DNA of 64,000 nt from Cryptomeria japonica (taxonomy: Eukaryota; Streptophyta; Pinopsida; Cupressales; Cupressaceae), in assembly GCF_030272615.1 (NCBI RefSeq), contig NC_081406.1, forward strand, positions 191,835,891-191,899,890, written 5' to 3'. Position numbers and translations under genes: made by a program. The notes under the pieces were generated by a model. It ran no database searches. It saw nothing but the letters and a program-made list of their open reading frames with translations, and was not told the origin of the DNA. Shown piece after piece: positions 33,301 to 46,740 of this stretch. Each line of letters begins with the position of its first letter. Positions within the stretch are counted from its first letter, which is position 1.

Positions 33301-33974
33301 ATTAATCGTTATTTTATTAAGATCGATTATAATTAATATTACATAAGTATAATTTAAATAATATAATTTTAAACTTATAATAATAATCAAGTTTAAGATT
33401 AATTTTATTATTATAATTGTATAGATTTTTTAATTAAACTAGGATTACATTTTTAAGAAAAATTAATATTTTCACTATAATGATTATATTATATTATAAC
33501 TATTAATACTATTTTATTGAAGTGAGAGTTATAATTACGTCGAAAGGCGTATTAATACTCACATAATGGATTGATAGATACGCAAAGTTAAAATTACCCC
33601 TGTGATTAAAATTGGCAGCCATCATATTGTATGACACCCATCATAATTACAATTAGTTCTACTATTACTTAAATAAAAATAATTTAAATAACTTTAAATA
33701 ACCTAAATTAAAATAAATGCATGGAAAACTAAAAAAATTATTTTAACTATTAATCAATTCTATTTATCTCCATCATACTAATAGTTAACTTCGTCAAAAT
33801 AATATTATAATAACAAGTCCCACATAGTGGCGAGTACTTGTCATCATAGTATTGTAATAGAAATATTTGTTCTAATTTCTAATTATTGTATTTTTGAATC
33901 TTTTTTATTTTAAAATTATATTAGAATAATATTTATGTAATATTAACGACAACTCTTATTTCAATAAATTAATA
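33301..33974. other. Centre (spacer) of the large inverted repeat
   Basis: AT-rich, non-coding. 33535-33600 (AAAGGCGTATTAATACTCAC) resembles 8066-8095. 33765-33805 resembles 52525-52565. 33815-33880 matches the reverse complement of 53883-53942 (AAGTACTCG with CACTTG/CAAGT). Confidence 0.6.
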
Positions 33975-34805
33975 TAAACTAGCAATTGCACTTTGGTGTG
34001 CAATGGGTATACCAAAGAGGTGTGGAAGGTCAATTGGGGAAAATTTGGTCTATTGTTTAGATAAATTTGTGTAGTGCATGAGGTCAATTTGTGGCCATGA
34101 TGTTGTTTGTACAACAAAGGACTTAATTGAGAGGTGATAGCTTAAAATCAACTATGCATCCACTTACAATGATTCAATCATAACTGAAATGAAACCATTG
34201 AATTGAGAAGATAATCAAGTTTTATTAGCAACGGGATAATATTATCTTTGCAATAGGGTGAGTGCAAGAGTGAGGCTGAGATAGGGCTAGAAAGAGGGAT
34301 ATATAGAGGGGTAAGAGTGAGAGAGAGGGACTAGTAAAGAGATAGATATAGAGATAGAGAAGAAGATGAAGATGTAGATGGAGTCGAAAATAGAGATGGA
34401 GAATGGGGAGAGGAAGATGGAGAGAAGGAGATAGATATGAGAGAGACAGAGATAGAGGGGATATAAATATATAGATATAGAAGAGAAAAATAGATAGCTG
34501 GAGAAAGATGAAGATAGACAAAGACAAAGATAGAGAAAGGAAGCCATATAGAGAGAGGGAGAGATATAGTGGTAGAGAGAGATAGAGATAGAGGGATAGA
34601 TGAAAGAAGTGATAGGGAGAGATAGATAAAGAGAGGAAAAGAGATATGGATATAGAGGTCCAAAAAGAGGGAGAATGAGAGAGAGATGGATGGATAGAAG
34701 GAGGCATGTCTTAAGATTAGGGGGAGAGATGAAGATAGAGCAAAAGAGGGGGGGGGAGAGATAGAGCAAGGGAGAGGGGGAGATAAAGAGAGGAGATAGA
34801 GAGGG

Positions 34806-34860
<55 letters not shown>

Positions 34861-37059
34861 TGATATAGAACTAGAGAATTAGATATTAGAGAGAAGGAAA
34901 GAGGGAGAGAGATAAATAAATGGATAAATTGAGCTGGAGAGAGGGTGAGAGAAATACAGGATATGGATATAAATTGGAAGAGAAAGAGGAAGATATAGAG
35001 ATATACAGGAAGAAAAGGGGAGAGAGGTAGAGATTTAAAGAGATAAATATGGGGATAAGGAGGGAATGAGGGAGGGAGAGATGGAGAGAAATAGAGAGAA
35101 GGGTAATATAAAGAGAGGGATGGCCCAGAGAGAGAGAGTGGGGGAAATTGATATAGATAGAGGAAAATATAGATAGATAGAGAGGGATAGGGAGAGAGAG
35201 ATAGAGATATATGTATAGAAAGAGATAGATAGAGTAGCCAAAAAGAGATGGAGAGAAATATATAAAAAGATATATTGTGCAAGAGATATGGAGCAAATGA
35301 GAGAGAGAGGGAGGCAAGAATGAGAGAGAGGAGTTGAAAAAGACAAGTAATAGAGAGAGAAAGGTTTAGACTTTAGAGAGAGGGAGAGAGATAAAGAGGG
35401 GGAAAGATAGAGATATAGAGATAGAGAAAGAGAGGGGGAGAAACATGGAGTGTGTGTATATACATTAGAGAGAAGTAGAAAAATATAAAAAAAGGGGGTG
35501 ATGGGGAGATAGGGAGAGATAAGATAAAAAAAAAAGGGGGAGAGCAACGATATATAAGGATATAAAGAGATAGATATAGGGATAGAAAGGATCTAGAGAG
35601 CAAATATAACTTGTAAAATATAGAGGGGATGAGAAAGAGGGAGATATGGAAGGAGAAAAAAAGGGGGAGAGAAAGAAATAGAGATAGAAAGATGGTGAGA
35701 ATTAGAGAGGGGGAGATAGAGAGATAGAAAGATAAAGATATAGGAAGTGATATATGGAGAGAGTGAGAGAGATAAAGGAAGAGGAGTGTATAATATCTAG
35801 AGATAGTGAGATAGAATAGAGATAGGGAGGGAGAAATAGGTTGGAGTGAGTGTTTGTGTGAGTGAAAGATATAGATATAAAGATAAGGAGGGAGAAAGAC
35901 AAAATGTGTGTGAGTAAAAGATATATAGAAATAGATATAAAGAGGAAGAAAGATATACAAAAAAATAGAGAGGGGGGAGAGGGAGAGAGATGATATAGAA
36001 GTATAGAGAGATATAAAAAGAGGGGGTGAGAAGGAGAGAGAGAGATGGATAGAGAGAGGGAAAGATAGAGAGTTAGATAGAGTGAAATGATAGAAAGGGA
36101 AAAGAGAGAGATATAGTGAGAGGTAATGAGATATAGATAAAGGAGAGAGATGGAGATAGAGATAATAATCAAATTACATGCTACCATCAGCATAACTTAC
36201 CAAGGACATATGATATCCTTAAATTATTGGCATGAAATGAGTAATCAAAAGTTAGGTGTACTCTTTCTTTCTCTCTTGCTCTAAACATTTAATTTAGGTG
36301 TTAAGTTGAAATTTATTTTATTATATAAATTAGAATAAAATTTAAATATAATTATTCTATAATAAATTAAATTTAAATAAGATAAAATGTATAAATTCTA
36401 ATATCTTTTAATTATTATTTGTAATTCCATTAAAAAAAACAAATAATTAGAATACAATTTTAACTTAATAAAAAATCAACCTTTAGAAGAAGAAGTAGGA
36501 AAATTAGAATAAATAGAAAAATAATAAAATATCTAATAAAAAAAGAGAATATTAAAAGAAAATAGTAAGAAAAGAATGATTTTAATTCAAAATATAATTA
36601 TTCTATCATTATTAAAATTTTATTCAGACAAATAACTATAGATTAAATTATAATAATTTTAATTATTATAAAAAGACATAAATAACTAAAATAAATTTTA
36701 AGCTTAATGAAAATTAACTCCTAATAAATGAGATTAAAATTTATATATTTTATTTTTTTATTACAAAAGATCAAATTTTTAAAATTAATAAAATTTAATC
36801 GATTAATTATATAGTCTTCATTCTTCTCCCCAATTTTAAACCATTGATTTCAATAAATAGGTGATTCACTTCGTATAAGGAATTCTTCGACATAATAATT
36901 ATAATATAATACAAATTTTATAGTGAAAATATATATTTTCTGAAGAGCATAATCTTAATTTAACTTTAAAAAATTATATAATTATAATTAATAATTAAAT
37001 TAATCTCAAATATAATTACTAATTTGTAGTATAATATTACATTATTTTTTGTATTTATG
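33975..37059. repeat. Right arm of the inverted repeat, inner and middle part
   Basis: Reverse complement of the left arm: 33975-34250 pairs with 33000-33300, 34260-34860 with 32150-32990, 36160-36900 with 27040-27960. The B1 LINE interrupts it at 37077, after a 17-bp target duplication that starts at 37060. Confidence 0.75.
34259..36160 (-). repeat. 1.9-kb polypurine tract, with (AT)n at 34812-34858
   Basis: The plus strand is almost entirely A and G with GAGA/GATA words; the minus strand is CT-rich. An AT run of about 23 units interrupts it. Long minus-strand frames of Ser, Leu, Tyr and Ile (up to 331 codons) are produced by this composition and show no start context, motif or amino-acid complexity of a protein. 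Confidence 0.93.
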
Positions 37060-37865
37060 TAATATTAATTATAATTTCTTTTTTTTCCGATAAAAGTGGC
37101 AGAGCCACAAAATTTATTAATTAAGAAAGAAGATTTATAGAGTCTGGTTTAGGCGGGCATACCGGCGGGAAAGAACCAGGAAGAAAACCCTCGGTTGTAG
37201 CCCAAGTAACAAGAGTGAATTATCGTAAAGAACTACCCCACCCTCACCCATTATAAACCACAATCCTTTTGACAAAATACATCAAAACAAGTTATATCCC
37301 ACCCAATAAAGCCCTTATACATCCGAAGAAAACCTAGGGGAGAAAGGGGATAAAGAAGAGGGACCAGAATAGGTTGCAACTGAGGAGGAAGGATGGTCCA
37401 GGTCTCTGATACCAACCACAATTGTAGAAATAGAAATCATAACCGCAACATTATTCGTGGAAAGCAATGTAGAATCCACACTACTATCCAATTCCGATCC
37501 AGTAATCCCTGCATACCTTCTGACTAAGATCATTGTTAAAAGATGTGCACACCCAAGAGTCACAAAACTCAAACAATATAGAAATGAATGTGATATGAAG
37601 CCTCAAAAAATAAAACATCCATAGCATCTGAATAAGAGGATAGGAGGAACCAAGAATGTCACCAAACACAAATTAAACAAGACGATTTGTATTGTTGTAG
37701 TCCCAGTGTCTAACGTGAACTTGACAAAGTTAAATGGCAATACCAAAGTCCATATCCCAGAAAAGGAGGGACTTCCACTAAAAACTTATGAGGGGAAAGA
37801 GTGAGAATAAAAGCCACACCTATATACTTTTATAAATAAAATTGTCCTTCCCCAACAAATCAAAA

Positions 37866-40800
37866 TTAAATTAGATGTAAGAGATGACTCACATCTACTT
37901 CCAGCTGCAAAACAGGGTCATCAATAGCTTTATTTGCCAAAAAATCTACTAACATGTTTTCTTCTCGAAAACAGTGTTTAATTTCGAAGGATTGAAAAGA
38001 TGTGAGCTTATCTAGAACCATATCTAATCTATACCTTAGCTTCCAAGATGAAGTTTGTCTTGAGGAGACAATGTTAAAAACCACCATTGAGTCCCCTTCA
38101 ACAATAATGTTAGGAATATTCATGAAAGTGGCAAGGGTGAGACCATGAAGGAGGGCTTCAATCTCCGCAACATTATTGGAATCAAGCAGTAACTTCTTAC
38201 AGGTTGCTCTAATTATATTGCCATCAGAATTTCTAAATACCACCCCAGCTCCAGAGATGCCTGGATTCCCCCTAGAGGCACCATCATAATTTTATTTTGT
38301 AAAACCAAGTGGAGGAGGTAGCTCGGTGGCAAATAGTTGGGATGAGGAAGATGGGCTAGAAGATTGACAGCCATGAACTGGGAGAGACTGAAGAAGAGGC
38401 CAGTTATCATAAATAAAAAAGTCCCATTTGGTAAAAAAATTTTGGTATGCAGTAATTTAAAATGATATGAGAGCATAAATTCAAATATTGATTTCTCTAT
38501 TTCATCTATAACTTGTGCCCATGGAGTAGGTTTGTTCCTAAAAACTCTCTCATTTCTTTCAAGCCAGATATTCCAAATGATTAAACAAGGACCGATTTCC
38601 CAAAGGGGTACAAATGTGGAAGATTTGTGCAATAAAGGCCAAGCTTTGGAATGAACACAAAGATTGGGGCCAACAGCTATTGACTAGCCTAGTCTCTGAA
38701 GTAACCAATACCAACAATCCAAGGCAAAGGGACACTACAGAAATAAATGATCAAAGGTTTCCATGAAGTAACCACATAAAGTACAAGGAATTACAACAGT
38801 GATCCCTAACCTATCTAATATGGCACCCATGAGGACCCTATCCTGGATAGCCATCCAAGCAAAGGCACCTGCCTTAGGAAGGCATGTAGATCCCCATAAT
38901 AGTTTTGTAGGTCATGAGTCAGAAGATAGATGAATAAATTTTGATTCATAGCCAACCTTAACCGTATATTAGCCTAAAAGAGAGCCTAGCCAAATGAGCT
39001 CATCTTCAAGAGGAGAGAATATGATAGTTCTGGAGGAAATTTCTTTTTGTAATTCAGTTACCAAATCTAAGGTAACACATATGCCAGAGAAATCCTTCCA
39101 CGTTGCAAGGTCATCCTGGATGTCTAAGTAATGGCAGACTCGATCACCCCAAGTTTGCTTAAGATAATTATCAAGGGGATCCCAATCCCGAATATGAGAT
39201 AAAGGTGTATGCCCATTCCATGAATCCTCCCAAAATCGAGCTTTATATCCATTGTGGATTAACCACGAGACAGAGAGAGTAAAATGAGATCCTGACAAGA
39301 GACCATGAAATTCCACATGGCAGACCCTTTAGGCAAAACTAAGGTTGTGAAGATCCTCTCCTGGTTCTCAGAATCAAGATATTTTGACCTCAATAGTCTA
39401 GCCCATTTTGAATTCGGATTTTGGTATAACTTCCAAATAAGTTTCACACCCAGTGCTTTATTTTGCAAGGGTAGATCTCTAATTCCTGCACCCCAGATGG
39501 GTTTAGGAGTGCAAACCTTACTCCAAGCAAGAAGGGGCAATTTTTTCTTTTCATTGACATTATCTTCCCAGAGAAAATCCCTCAAAATAGATTGAAGTTC
39601 CTCTATTGATCTCTTAGGCATACTAAGCACTGACATCAGGTAAATAGGGATGGCATTCAAGACTGATTTTATCATGAGTACCTTTCCAGGCAGGGATAAC
39701 CATTTATGTTTCCATGATAGGATCCGTTGGGAGATTGAGAAATAATCTTTTCCCAAAAATGGTGCTTCTCTGATCTTGAGAAGAAGGGAACTCTAAGATA
39801 TCGACAAGGGAACTCCCCCACCAAAAAGCCCCAAAAACTAAGAAGATGATGTTGGACTAATGGATAAACATTTAAAAATAAAATTTTAGATTTTGCTAGA
39901 TTAATTAATTGTCCAGAAGCCATGGAATAGTCACCAATGATTTACTTAATAGGCCGAGCTTCGATGATAGAGGCTTCCCCAAAAATAAGAGTGTCATCTA
40001 CAAAAAGAGTATGCATGTAAGGATCATTTCCATCATTAAAGGAGATGCATTTCCAAGTTCCCACCTATCTAGCATGAATTATTGATCTGTTGAGACCCTC
40101 TGCCATTAAGATAAATAGAAAGGGGGAGAGAGGATCCCCTTGTCTAATGCCTCTAGAGGATGAAAAGAAGCTTGTAGGAGATCCATTGATGATAATTGAA
40201 AACGAGGGAGAAGAAATGCAAGCCTGAATCTATTTTACCCATTTTTTTATGAAAGCCAAATTTGATGAGGACCATGGAGAGAAAATCCCAGTCAACCCGG
40301 TCATATGCTTTCATCATGTCTAATTTGAGAATCATAGCAGATTTGTTATGTAACCTGATAGAGTACAAGATTTCATGGGCCAAAATGGCACCTTCCGGGG
40401 TTTCTCTTCTAGGGACAAAGCCCCCTTGCTCTTCTGAAATAATTTTAGGGAGAATCTTAGCTAGTCGGATAGATATTTCTTTGGTAAAGATTTTGTAGAG
40501 AGAATTACAAAGCGAGATAGGGTGGAAATCCACAAAAGTTTCAGGATTATATTTCTTCAGGATAAGGGCAATCTAGGTATGATTAAGCTCTTTTAGCATG
40601 GTTTTGTGTATTCTGGTTTCCTCTAGAGCTAATAATATATCATTTCCCATTAAGTCCCAATATTTTTGAAAGAAGAGCATGGTGAACCCATCTAGCCCCG
40701 GGGCTTTATCCGAGGCCATAGAAAAAATGACCTCCTTGAGCTCCTTCAGAGTGAAAGGAGCCATAAGCATATTATTATCTGCCTCAAATACACAATTAGA

Positions 40801-42076
40801 GATGGATTGCAGAAGTATATGAGAATGTTGGACTTGTTGCTTAGTTAACAGATGTGAAAAGAAAGAGACACCTTCCGCAACTATCTCACTCTCATCCTCA
40901 AGCCTTCCATTCGCAGAGTCAAATTTGAACTATTTTGTTCTTAAAGCATCTAAGTTTAGTGGAGGCATGAAAGAACTTGGTGTTCCAGTCCCCAGCTGCA
41001 AGCCAGGTTTCCCGAGATTTTTGTTTCCAATAAATTTCTTCTCTAAGAATTACTTCTTCTAAAGCACTCCCAATCTCCTTTTCTCGAGCAAAGGACTGAG
41101 CATCCATGCCATTTTGGATGATAAAATAATTAATCATAGATAATTATGACTGTAGCCTAGTCTTCTCATGGAAGATATTCTTGAAGATATTGATGTTCTA
41201 GTCTTTGATCTTGATTTTGAGTAGTTGCAATTTTTTGACCAACCTGTATATCCTAGTCCCTTCCATATAGGGAGAATTCTGCCACCAATGTTTCAGTAAT
41301 GGGATGAAGTTTTGATCACGGAACCACATTGGTTCAACCTTAAATGTCCCTCTCCGATGGGAAGAGGAATCGGACAAATGGAACAAAATCGGGTAGTGAT
41401 CAGAGCCTGAGATAGGTAGGATGAGAGAATGATAGTCTATTTTAGACTGAAACCATGAATCAGAAATAAGAAATTGATCCAAACATTCTGCAATATTGCA
41501 AAGATCAGCTCGTCATTTTTTCCAAGTAAATTTGCCCACCTTGGGGGATACATCTATAAGATTATTGTCAAGAATGAATTGATTTTAGTCTAGTATCACC
41601 TTAGGAGAAGGGAGAATTTCTCCACATTTTTCCTCATTATTTAAAACAGCATTAAAGTCCCCCCCTAAAATGACCAACTCCCCTTGTAGGATTCTTAACA
41701 CGTCACCAAGAAGAGTCCAAAGTTTACTTTTGTCAATGATAGAAGTAGGGCCATAAATGTTAAATAACCAAAAAGAAAATATATTCGAGCAGTTCTCCAC
41801 TAAAGATAGCATATAATATTTTCCAAAAGTAATTTGTTCCACAGACACTTTATTTGGATCCTAGAAAACCGCAAGACCCCCAAAATAACCATGGGAAGGG
41901 GAGGTCCAAAAATTACCCAATTTTTAAGATGTGAACAAACTTGTTGCAACATCAACAGATAACTTTGTTTCTTGAAGAAGATAAAGATCAAATTTAGCAT
42001 TAAACAATTGGCTCTTGATGAGCTATTGTTTGTTAGGGGCATTTAAGCCCCTAACATTCCATGAAAAGATCCTCAT
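37866..42076 (-). pseudogene. LINE B1 ORF2: endonuclease, RT, RNase H
   Basis: ATG at 42076 gives MRIFSWNVRGLNAPNKQ, the endonuclease start. ELVILGGDFNAVLN (about 41660) is the GDFN motif and GSDHYPILFHL (about 41390) the SDH motif. RT: DKAPGLDGFTMLFFQKYW, FHPISLCNSLYKIFTK, KLDMMKAYDRVDWDFL, and HTLFVDDTLIFG (about 40008) with both Asp intact. zf-RVT is degraded around 38700-39300. The RNase H C-terminal half lies at 38243-37866 (VEGDSMVVFN, and CFREENMLVDFLA). Stops and shifts every few hundred bases. Confidence 0.87.
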
Positions 42077-42150
42077 AGCCCCAGAGGGGAATTCTCATCT
42101 CCCCTCCTCTCATGAGAATCTGTGGGTTTCAGTCCTCTAGCATACTCAGG

Positions 42151-44590
42151 CTAAAGACTTCTTTTGGCCTTAGCCGCCTGTGTTGTTGGGGGGCTGACTG
42201 ATACCTTTTTCTTCCCTTTTTTTTTAACAATTAGGGAAGAGGGAATTGTTGCTTGAATCCCTACTTTAATATCATCACTTAAATGAGATGCCTTCAAAGG
42301 TTTCCCCCTCTTCTTGGTTGATGAAGAGGGATATAGTTTGGAGGATGGGATTGAAAAATTAGGCACAGATGAGATTTAAGATCCCCCTTTCTAGAAATGT
42401 CATGAAGAGAAGGTGAATAAGTAATTGGGACCTCTTGTAGAGATAAATCCTCATCTGTGGAAAGCAATTCATAAGGATTCTTAGTTTTTGGAATTACCCC
42501 TTGACATTTCAACCCAGATAGGGCAGTATCAAAACAATCAATAACAGTATCCACAATTTGGTCATTAAGAACAACATTAGCTTCCCTAGAAATATTTTCA
42601 ACTTATGAAACAACCTACAATGATGGCTCAATTATAAATGGATTGTCCACTGAGTCCGCCTGGTGGTCCAATACCAGTAGATTACTAGTAATGTATGTTG
42701 TTTGAAAGTTGTCAGAAAGAGGTGGGAAGAGGAGGTCAGTGGTAGTCTGAGCAGCAGGAGGAATGGGAGGAGATGAAGGCTGGTGAGAGTTGATAAGGGG
42801 TGGATGATAAGTTGATGGTGCAGAAGTCAGCAATGTGGAAGGAGGAGACATGGATGCAAATGTGGGAGGTGAGGTGAGCGAAAAAGAAGCATGATGAGAG
42901 GAATGTAGTTTAAGAAGAAGAGGGCTTGGAGCATTGAGAGATGTGGAAGGAGATGAAGATAGTTAAGTAATGCAATGAGCATGAGGAGTAGAAGATGAAA
43001 CAGGGAGAAGTGACGTGGATGGGGAGGATCCAATAGTAGATAGGATCATGTCATGAGCAATCCTAGGGGAAACCTCGGAAATGGAGGAATGGAGAAGTGT
43101 TGAAGGGAAAATGAATGAGAAAGAAGAGGAACACAGAGGAGAAGAAAGGGGGGTTTGATTGGTGAATGGGTTGGTGCATCTCAAGAGGTGAAACAATGGT
43201 TGAGGTAGGTTAAAAAAACACATTTGAAGGAGAGGCAGCATAAGAAAAGGGTTGATGAGATTGAGGGGGAGGTGAGGGTAAAGGAATAGGAAGTGAGGAT
43301 ACCTCAGAACTGGGAAACAAAGGGGGAACTGGAGGGATGGAAAATGAGAAGGAGGAGGTGTGTGGTGGAGAGGAGCCATGAGGGTGAAGGGATTCTGGAT
43401 CCTGATGCCTTTTAGCCAGGAAAGAACACGATAATGATGGATTACAGAATTTCCTAAATAAGTCTCCATCTATGGAAACCTTAGCCTTATGCCAAACTAG
43501 TGAATCCTTAACAATAGATTGCCTCCATGGGCTGAAGGGTGAATCAAGCTTGCAGACAGTTGGCACAACAAAAGAAGGAGAGAGCAAAACACAAATCTTT
43601 GTACCAAAGTGTCATTAGAAATCAAACGATATGTTCTAACAAATTTACCAAATGCATTACCAATGTTCTTTAAAATACAAAAATCATTAAATTCATATGG
43701 TAAACCAGGCAAGGTGAACCAAAAAGGTTCAAGATCAAACAAAGGTTGGCCGACATGGTAAAATGGCCTCCAACCCATCATGAGGACAACAGTTTCCTTC
43801 ATATTCAGAAATGGTATAGAGAGGGCTTTATTTTTTGCTTCCTCAACATCAAACACAATAACAAAAGTATCATACGACAAAACTTGAAAGTACAAAATGC
43901 TAGAGAATTTGGAATCCAATCTTTCCTGTAATTCAGACAAAACCATCGATTGCCCCCAAATTCTAATGATTATGCTTTTAGTAGCTAAGTCATGCCCACG
44001 CCAAACTTCGGGAGAATCAATAATTGAAATGTGGGGAATTTTTACCCATACTGGTGATGATTTTCATGTGTAATTATAGGCTTATCAGGCATCGGGTCGA
44101 TTGCACCATTATCCTCCAGTAGATCAAGCGAATCATCCTTTTCCATAGTCACATCCAAACTCTCATTGTGTAAAGCAGTCTCATCCTGATTAGGGCCATC
44201 ATAAACCCTACTTGCCTCCATTGTAGGGCTTTCAAAAGAAGACTTGCCAACCTATTTTTGCACTTTATTCACATTGTTTATAGCCGGAGGTATACCCCGA
44301 TTCCCCGACGAATTGTGTGGCCATGATTTGTCATGATGAAGCAGTGGCCTGGCAAAGTAGTGATATCTTCCCTACATATTGAAATAAGACCGCTTTTGAT
44401 CACTTTTACCAGAACCCCTCCACACCTTCTTCAGTTGCTTCCAAGCCTGGTCCAAAGTGGAAGAGACCCTAGAATTTAGATGCGCTAGTTGAGGGATCCT
44501 AGCAGCGTCAACCGTGGCTGGAAGAAACCAGTTGTCCATGTCGATTCTAGACTGGGAAATGTCTTGCCATTGATCGCCCTTAAACACCCA
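42151..44590 (-). pseudogene. LINE B1 ORF1
   Basis: Pieces in changing frames: 44587-44372 (MFKGDQWQDISQSRIDM), 43946-43497 (VLSELQERLDSKFSSILYFQ, then LMMGWRPFYHVGQPLFDLEPFW and LPGLPYEFND), then Pro/Ser-rich frames to 42151. The WVRLPGLP-like and MGWRPF segments fit the DUF4283 part of plant LINE ORF1. A long Pro/His/Leu-rich low-complexity section (about 43500-42600) follows. I see no clear zinc knuckle. The role would be RNA binding. Confidence 0.65.
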
Positions 44591-44614
44591 CTAGGATTAA
44601 TATTAATTATAATT

Positions 44615-44820
44615 AGTTTTAATAACTATAAAAGTAAAAAATAGAAATTTTTTAAATAACTTAAAGAAAAATATTAAAATGTGACTAAAAGTTATTAAAT
44701 TACTTTGTATATATTAAAATGATTACAAATTTTATGATTTTTAAAAAGTATTAAAAAAAAGAATGACTTCAAAAAACATATAAAATATAACTATAAAGAA
44801 TAATATAATAGTTAGGTTTG
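44615..44820. repeat. Right arm of the inverted repeat, continuation after LINE B1
   Basis: 44690-44815 pairs with the reverse complement of 26880-27010, e.g. TGTATATATTAAAATGATTA. It ends with AATAGTTAGGTTTG, which is duplicated at 52032. Confidence 0.7.
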
Positions 44821-44828
44821 TGATACCA

Positions 44829-45192
44829 TGTGAGAGTTGAGAAATACAACACCACAGGACCCCAAATGATCTCTGCAAGTGGAATAACCTATTACAAGGA
44901 GAAGCAAGGAAGCAATAACAGAAAAACAAATACACAAAAAATATGCTCAAAAAGATGAGAGCTCAATATTCACAAAATGTGTAGTGTGATGATCAATCAA
45001 TGATACAAAGAATTAACCTCTAATAGGTCAAGAAACCCTAAAAGGGAAAACCTAGGCTTGCACATAATAATTAATAAAATAATTAATTATTATGCACCTA
45101 AAGCTAGCTTAAGTGTAAAAGAGATCAAGGGAACTTACATAATTAAACAAATGTTGTTTAATTAATCAATTAAAGGCTCGATTACTCTAACA
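44829..45192 (-). repeat. 3' LTR of the non-autonomous Copia-like element
   Basis: 364 bp, TG...CA. It matches 47162-47390 over its first 229 bp. Contains the AT palindrome-like stretch around 45066-45095. Confidence 0.8.
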
Positions 45193-46349
45193 CCCCCCCT
45201 TAAGCTAGAATTAGGGAGAAGCTAAAACCTAGAACCCAAATACAAGGCCTGATCAGGTACCCAAATACAACCATGTGGGAAAAAAACTCTACTCCAAACA
45301 GAGATGGAAAAGGCAAGAAGAAGGACTGAAAAAGCCTCCAAGCAAGAATGTTCTAAAAAGATAACATGAAGAACCTGCAAACACTGTCAAAGAATAACTG
45401 TTGTTTTGAAGAACCTCCACTCAAATAGAACATGACCAGGTAGAAAAGATTGTAATCTGTATGAGTGCCCTCAAATGATACTACTCGAATCAGAAGGCAA
45501 ACAAAGGCAAACAATTGAACTCGAAAATATAGATGGCATGAGAAACCAAAGCTTGAAGAGCTGATCAATTGAACCATGGAAGAATTAGAACCAACAGGAC
45601 AAACCTCCCCATAACGCTGAAAAGGGAGAGGGACAGGTACATTGAAAAGAACGGCCAACAAGAACTGCATGACGAAGAACCAGGAACATCGAAGGCATAG
45701 AGAAAGTACATAGTGTCGTAGAAGGAACACTCACTTGACACACAACATGAGGTGAATGTCATGAAAGGAACACTCACTTGACAAAGGTGGATGGAAAACA
45801 AGGCAAACATCAACCCCCTCATGGCACTTTATAAGTAGTGCATGTACAATAAGGCACAAGATGTGCAAGATCCCAAGTAAACAATGCATGATGGCACTTT
45901 ATCTCAGTGCATTTTCATAAATGAAATGTTGCAATGCTAATAAGATTGGAAACAAAAAGAAGAACCAAAACTGAGACATCCTACTCAGAGAAGAGATCAC
46001 AAGACCTGAAACAACCAAGATATTTACCAGAGTGTTGAAAAGAAAAAAAATTGAATAAAATATTCCTGGAGAATAATCTAGAAATAAAACGCATATGGAT
46101 AGAAAGTACACAAAACAAGCTTTCCAATGATATAAAGTTTTAGAAAAACAGAGTTTGGATGCTCATTCTACAGCCCCGGAAGTGCAAAACAAAGACCCCA
46201 CTTTGACTGGAAAAGCATACAGTCAAACAGAAAAATTGGAAAAAAATTCTAACACCATGAAGTCCGTCTCAGAACCATATTTCTGATGCCTATTCATTTT
46301 TTAAAAAATGACTCCGTTTGCCCAAGTTATGGCAAAAAAACCAACCCCC

Positions 46350-46740
46350 CCTAAAAGAGGCAAGAGAGAGGTGCAACAGTGGCAGCGTCGGGCGGAGGTG
46401 GCCCGTGGGCGGAGCAGCGACCAAGCGGGGGGTAGAGGCAACCAGGCAGAGATCAGGAAGCGCAGGGGGCAGCCGGGTAGGGCAAAGACAGTAGCGGTTG
46501 GGAAGCGATGGGTGCGGGCGGCTGTTTCCAGCGGGCGCGAGCGGGGAGGGTCGACGGCGACCGGAGGAGATGCAACCGCAAGGAAGTAGCGAGGTCGACA
46601 GGGCCAGCGGGGGGCTGGGGGCTAGAGGCAGGCGGCAGCAGGGGCCGGAGGGCGGCGATGGCAATGAGGGGAGGGCCCACTCTGACAAACTTGCAGCAAC
46701 CAAGGGGCCCCACGGTACCCTGCGTACCGTGGGGTAAACC
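46350..46740. other. GC-rich block in the Copia-like leader
   Basis: A sharply bounded GC- and CpG-rich stretch in otherwise AT-rich DNA. Open frames on both strands (for example 46290-46850 minus, Pro/Ala/Leu-rich) result from base composition. It ends in the 11-bp perfect hairpin at 46708-46734. It lies in the 5' leader of the minus-strand element. Confidence 0.7.
46708..46734. other. Perfect 11-bp hairpin in retroelement leader
   Basis: CCCCACGGTAC and GTACCGTGGGG enclose the loop CCTGC. On the minus strand it lies about 420 bases after the PBS, at the boundary between a T/A-rich stretch and the GC-rich block. Confidence 0.85.

Larger units (their letters stand above)
37077..44597 (-). 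mobile_element. LINE B1, about full length, minus strand
   Basis: Flanked by a perfect 17-bp duplication TAATATTAATTATAATT (37060-37076 and 44598-44614). On the minus strand: ORF1 (about 44590-42150), ORF2 (42076-37866), then a 3' UTR ending in GTGGC-TCT-GCCAC (37108-37096) and an A-rich end. Length 7.5 kb. Many stops. It inserted into the right arm of the inverted repeat, whose sequence continues at 44615. Confidence 0.9.

Noticed and set aside
34225-36193. Several long minus-strand frames of Ser/Leu/Tyr/Ile, up to 331 codons
   Set aside because: They are translations of an imperfect CT repeat in all frames, with no motif or normal amino-acid mix.
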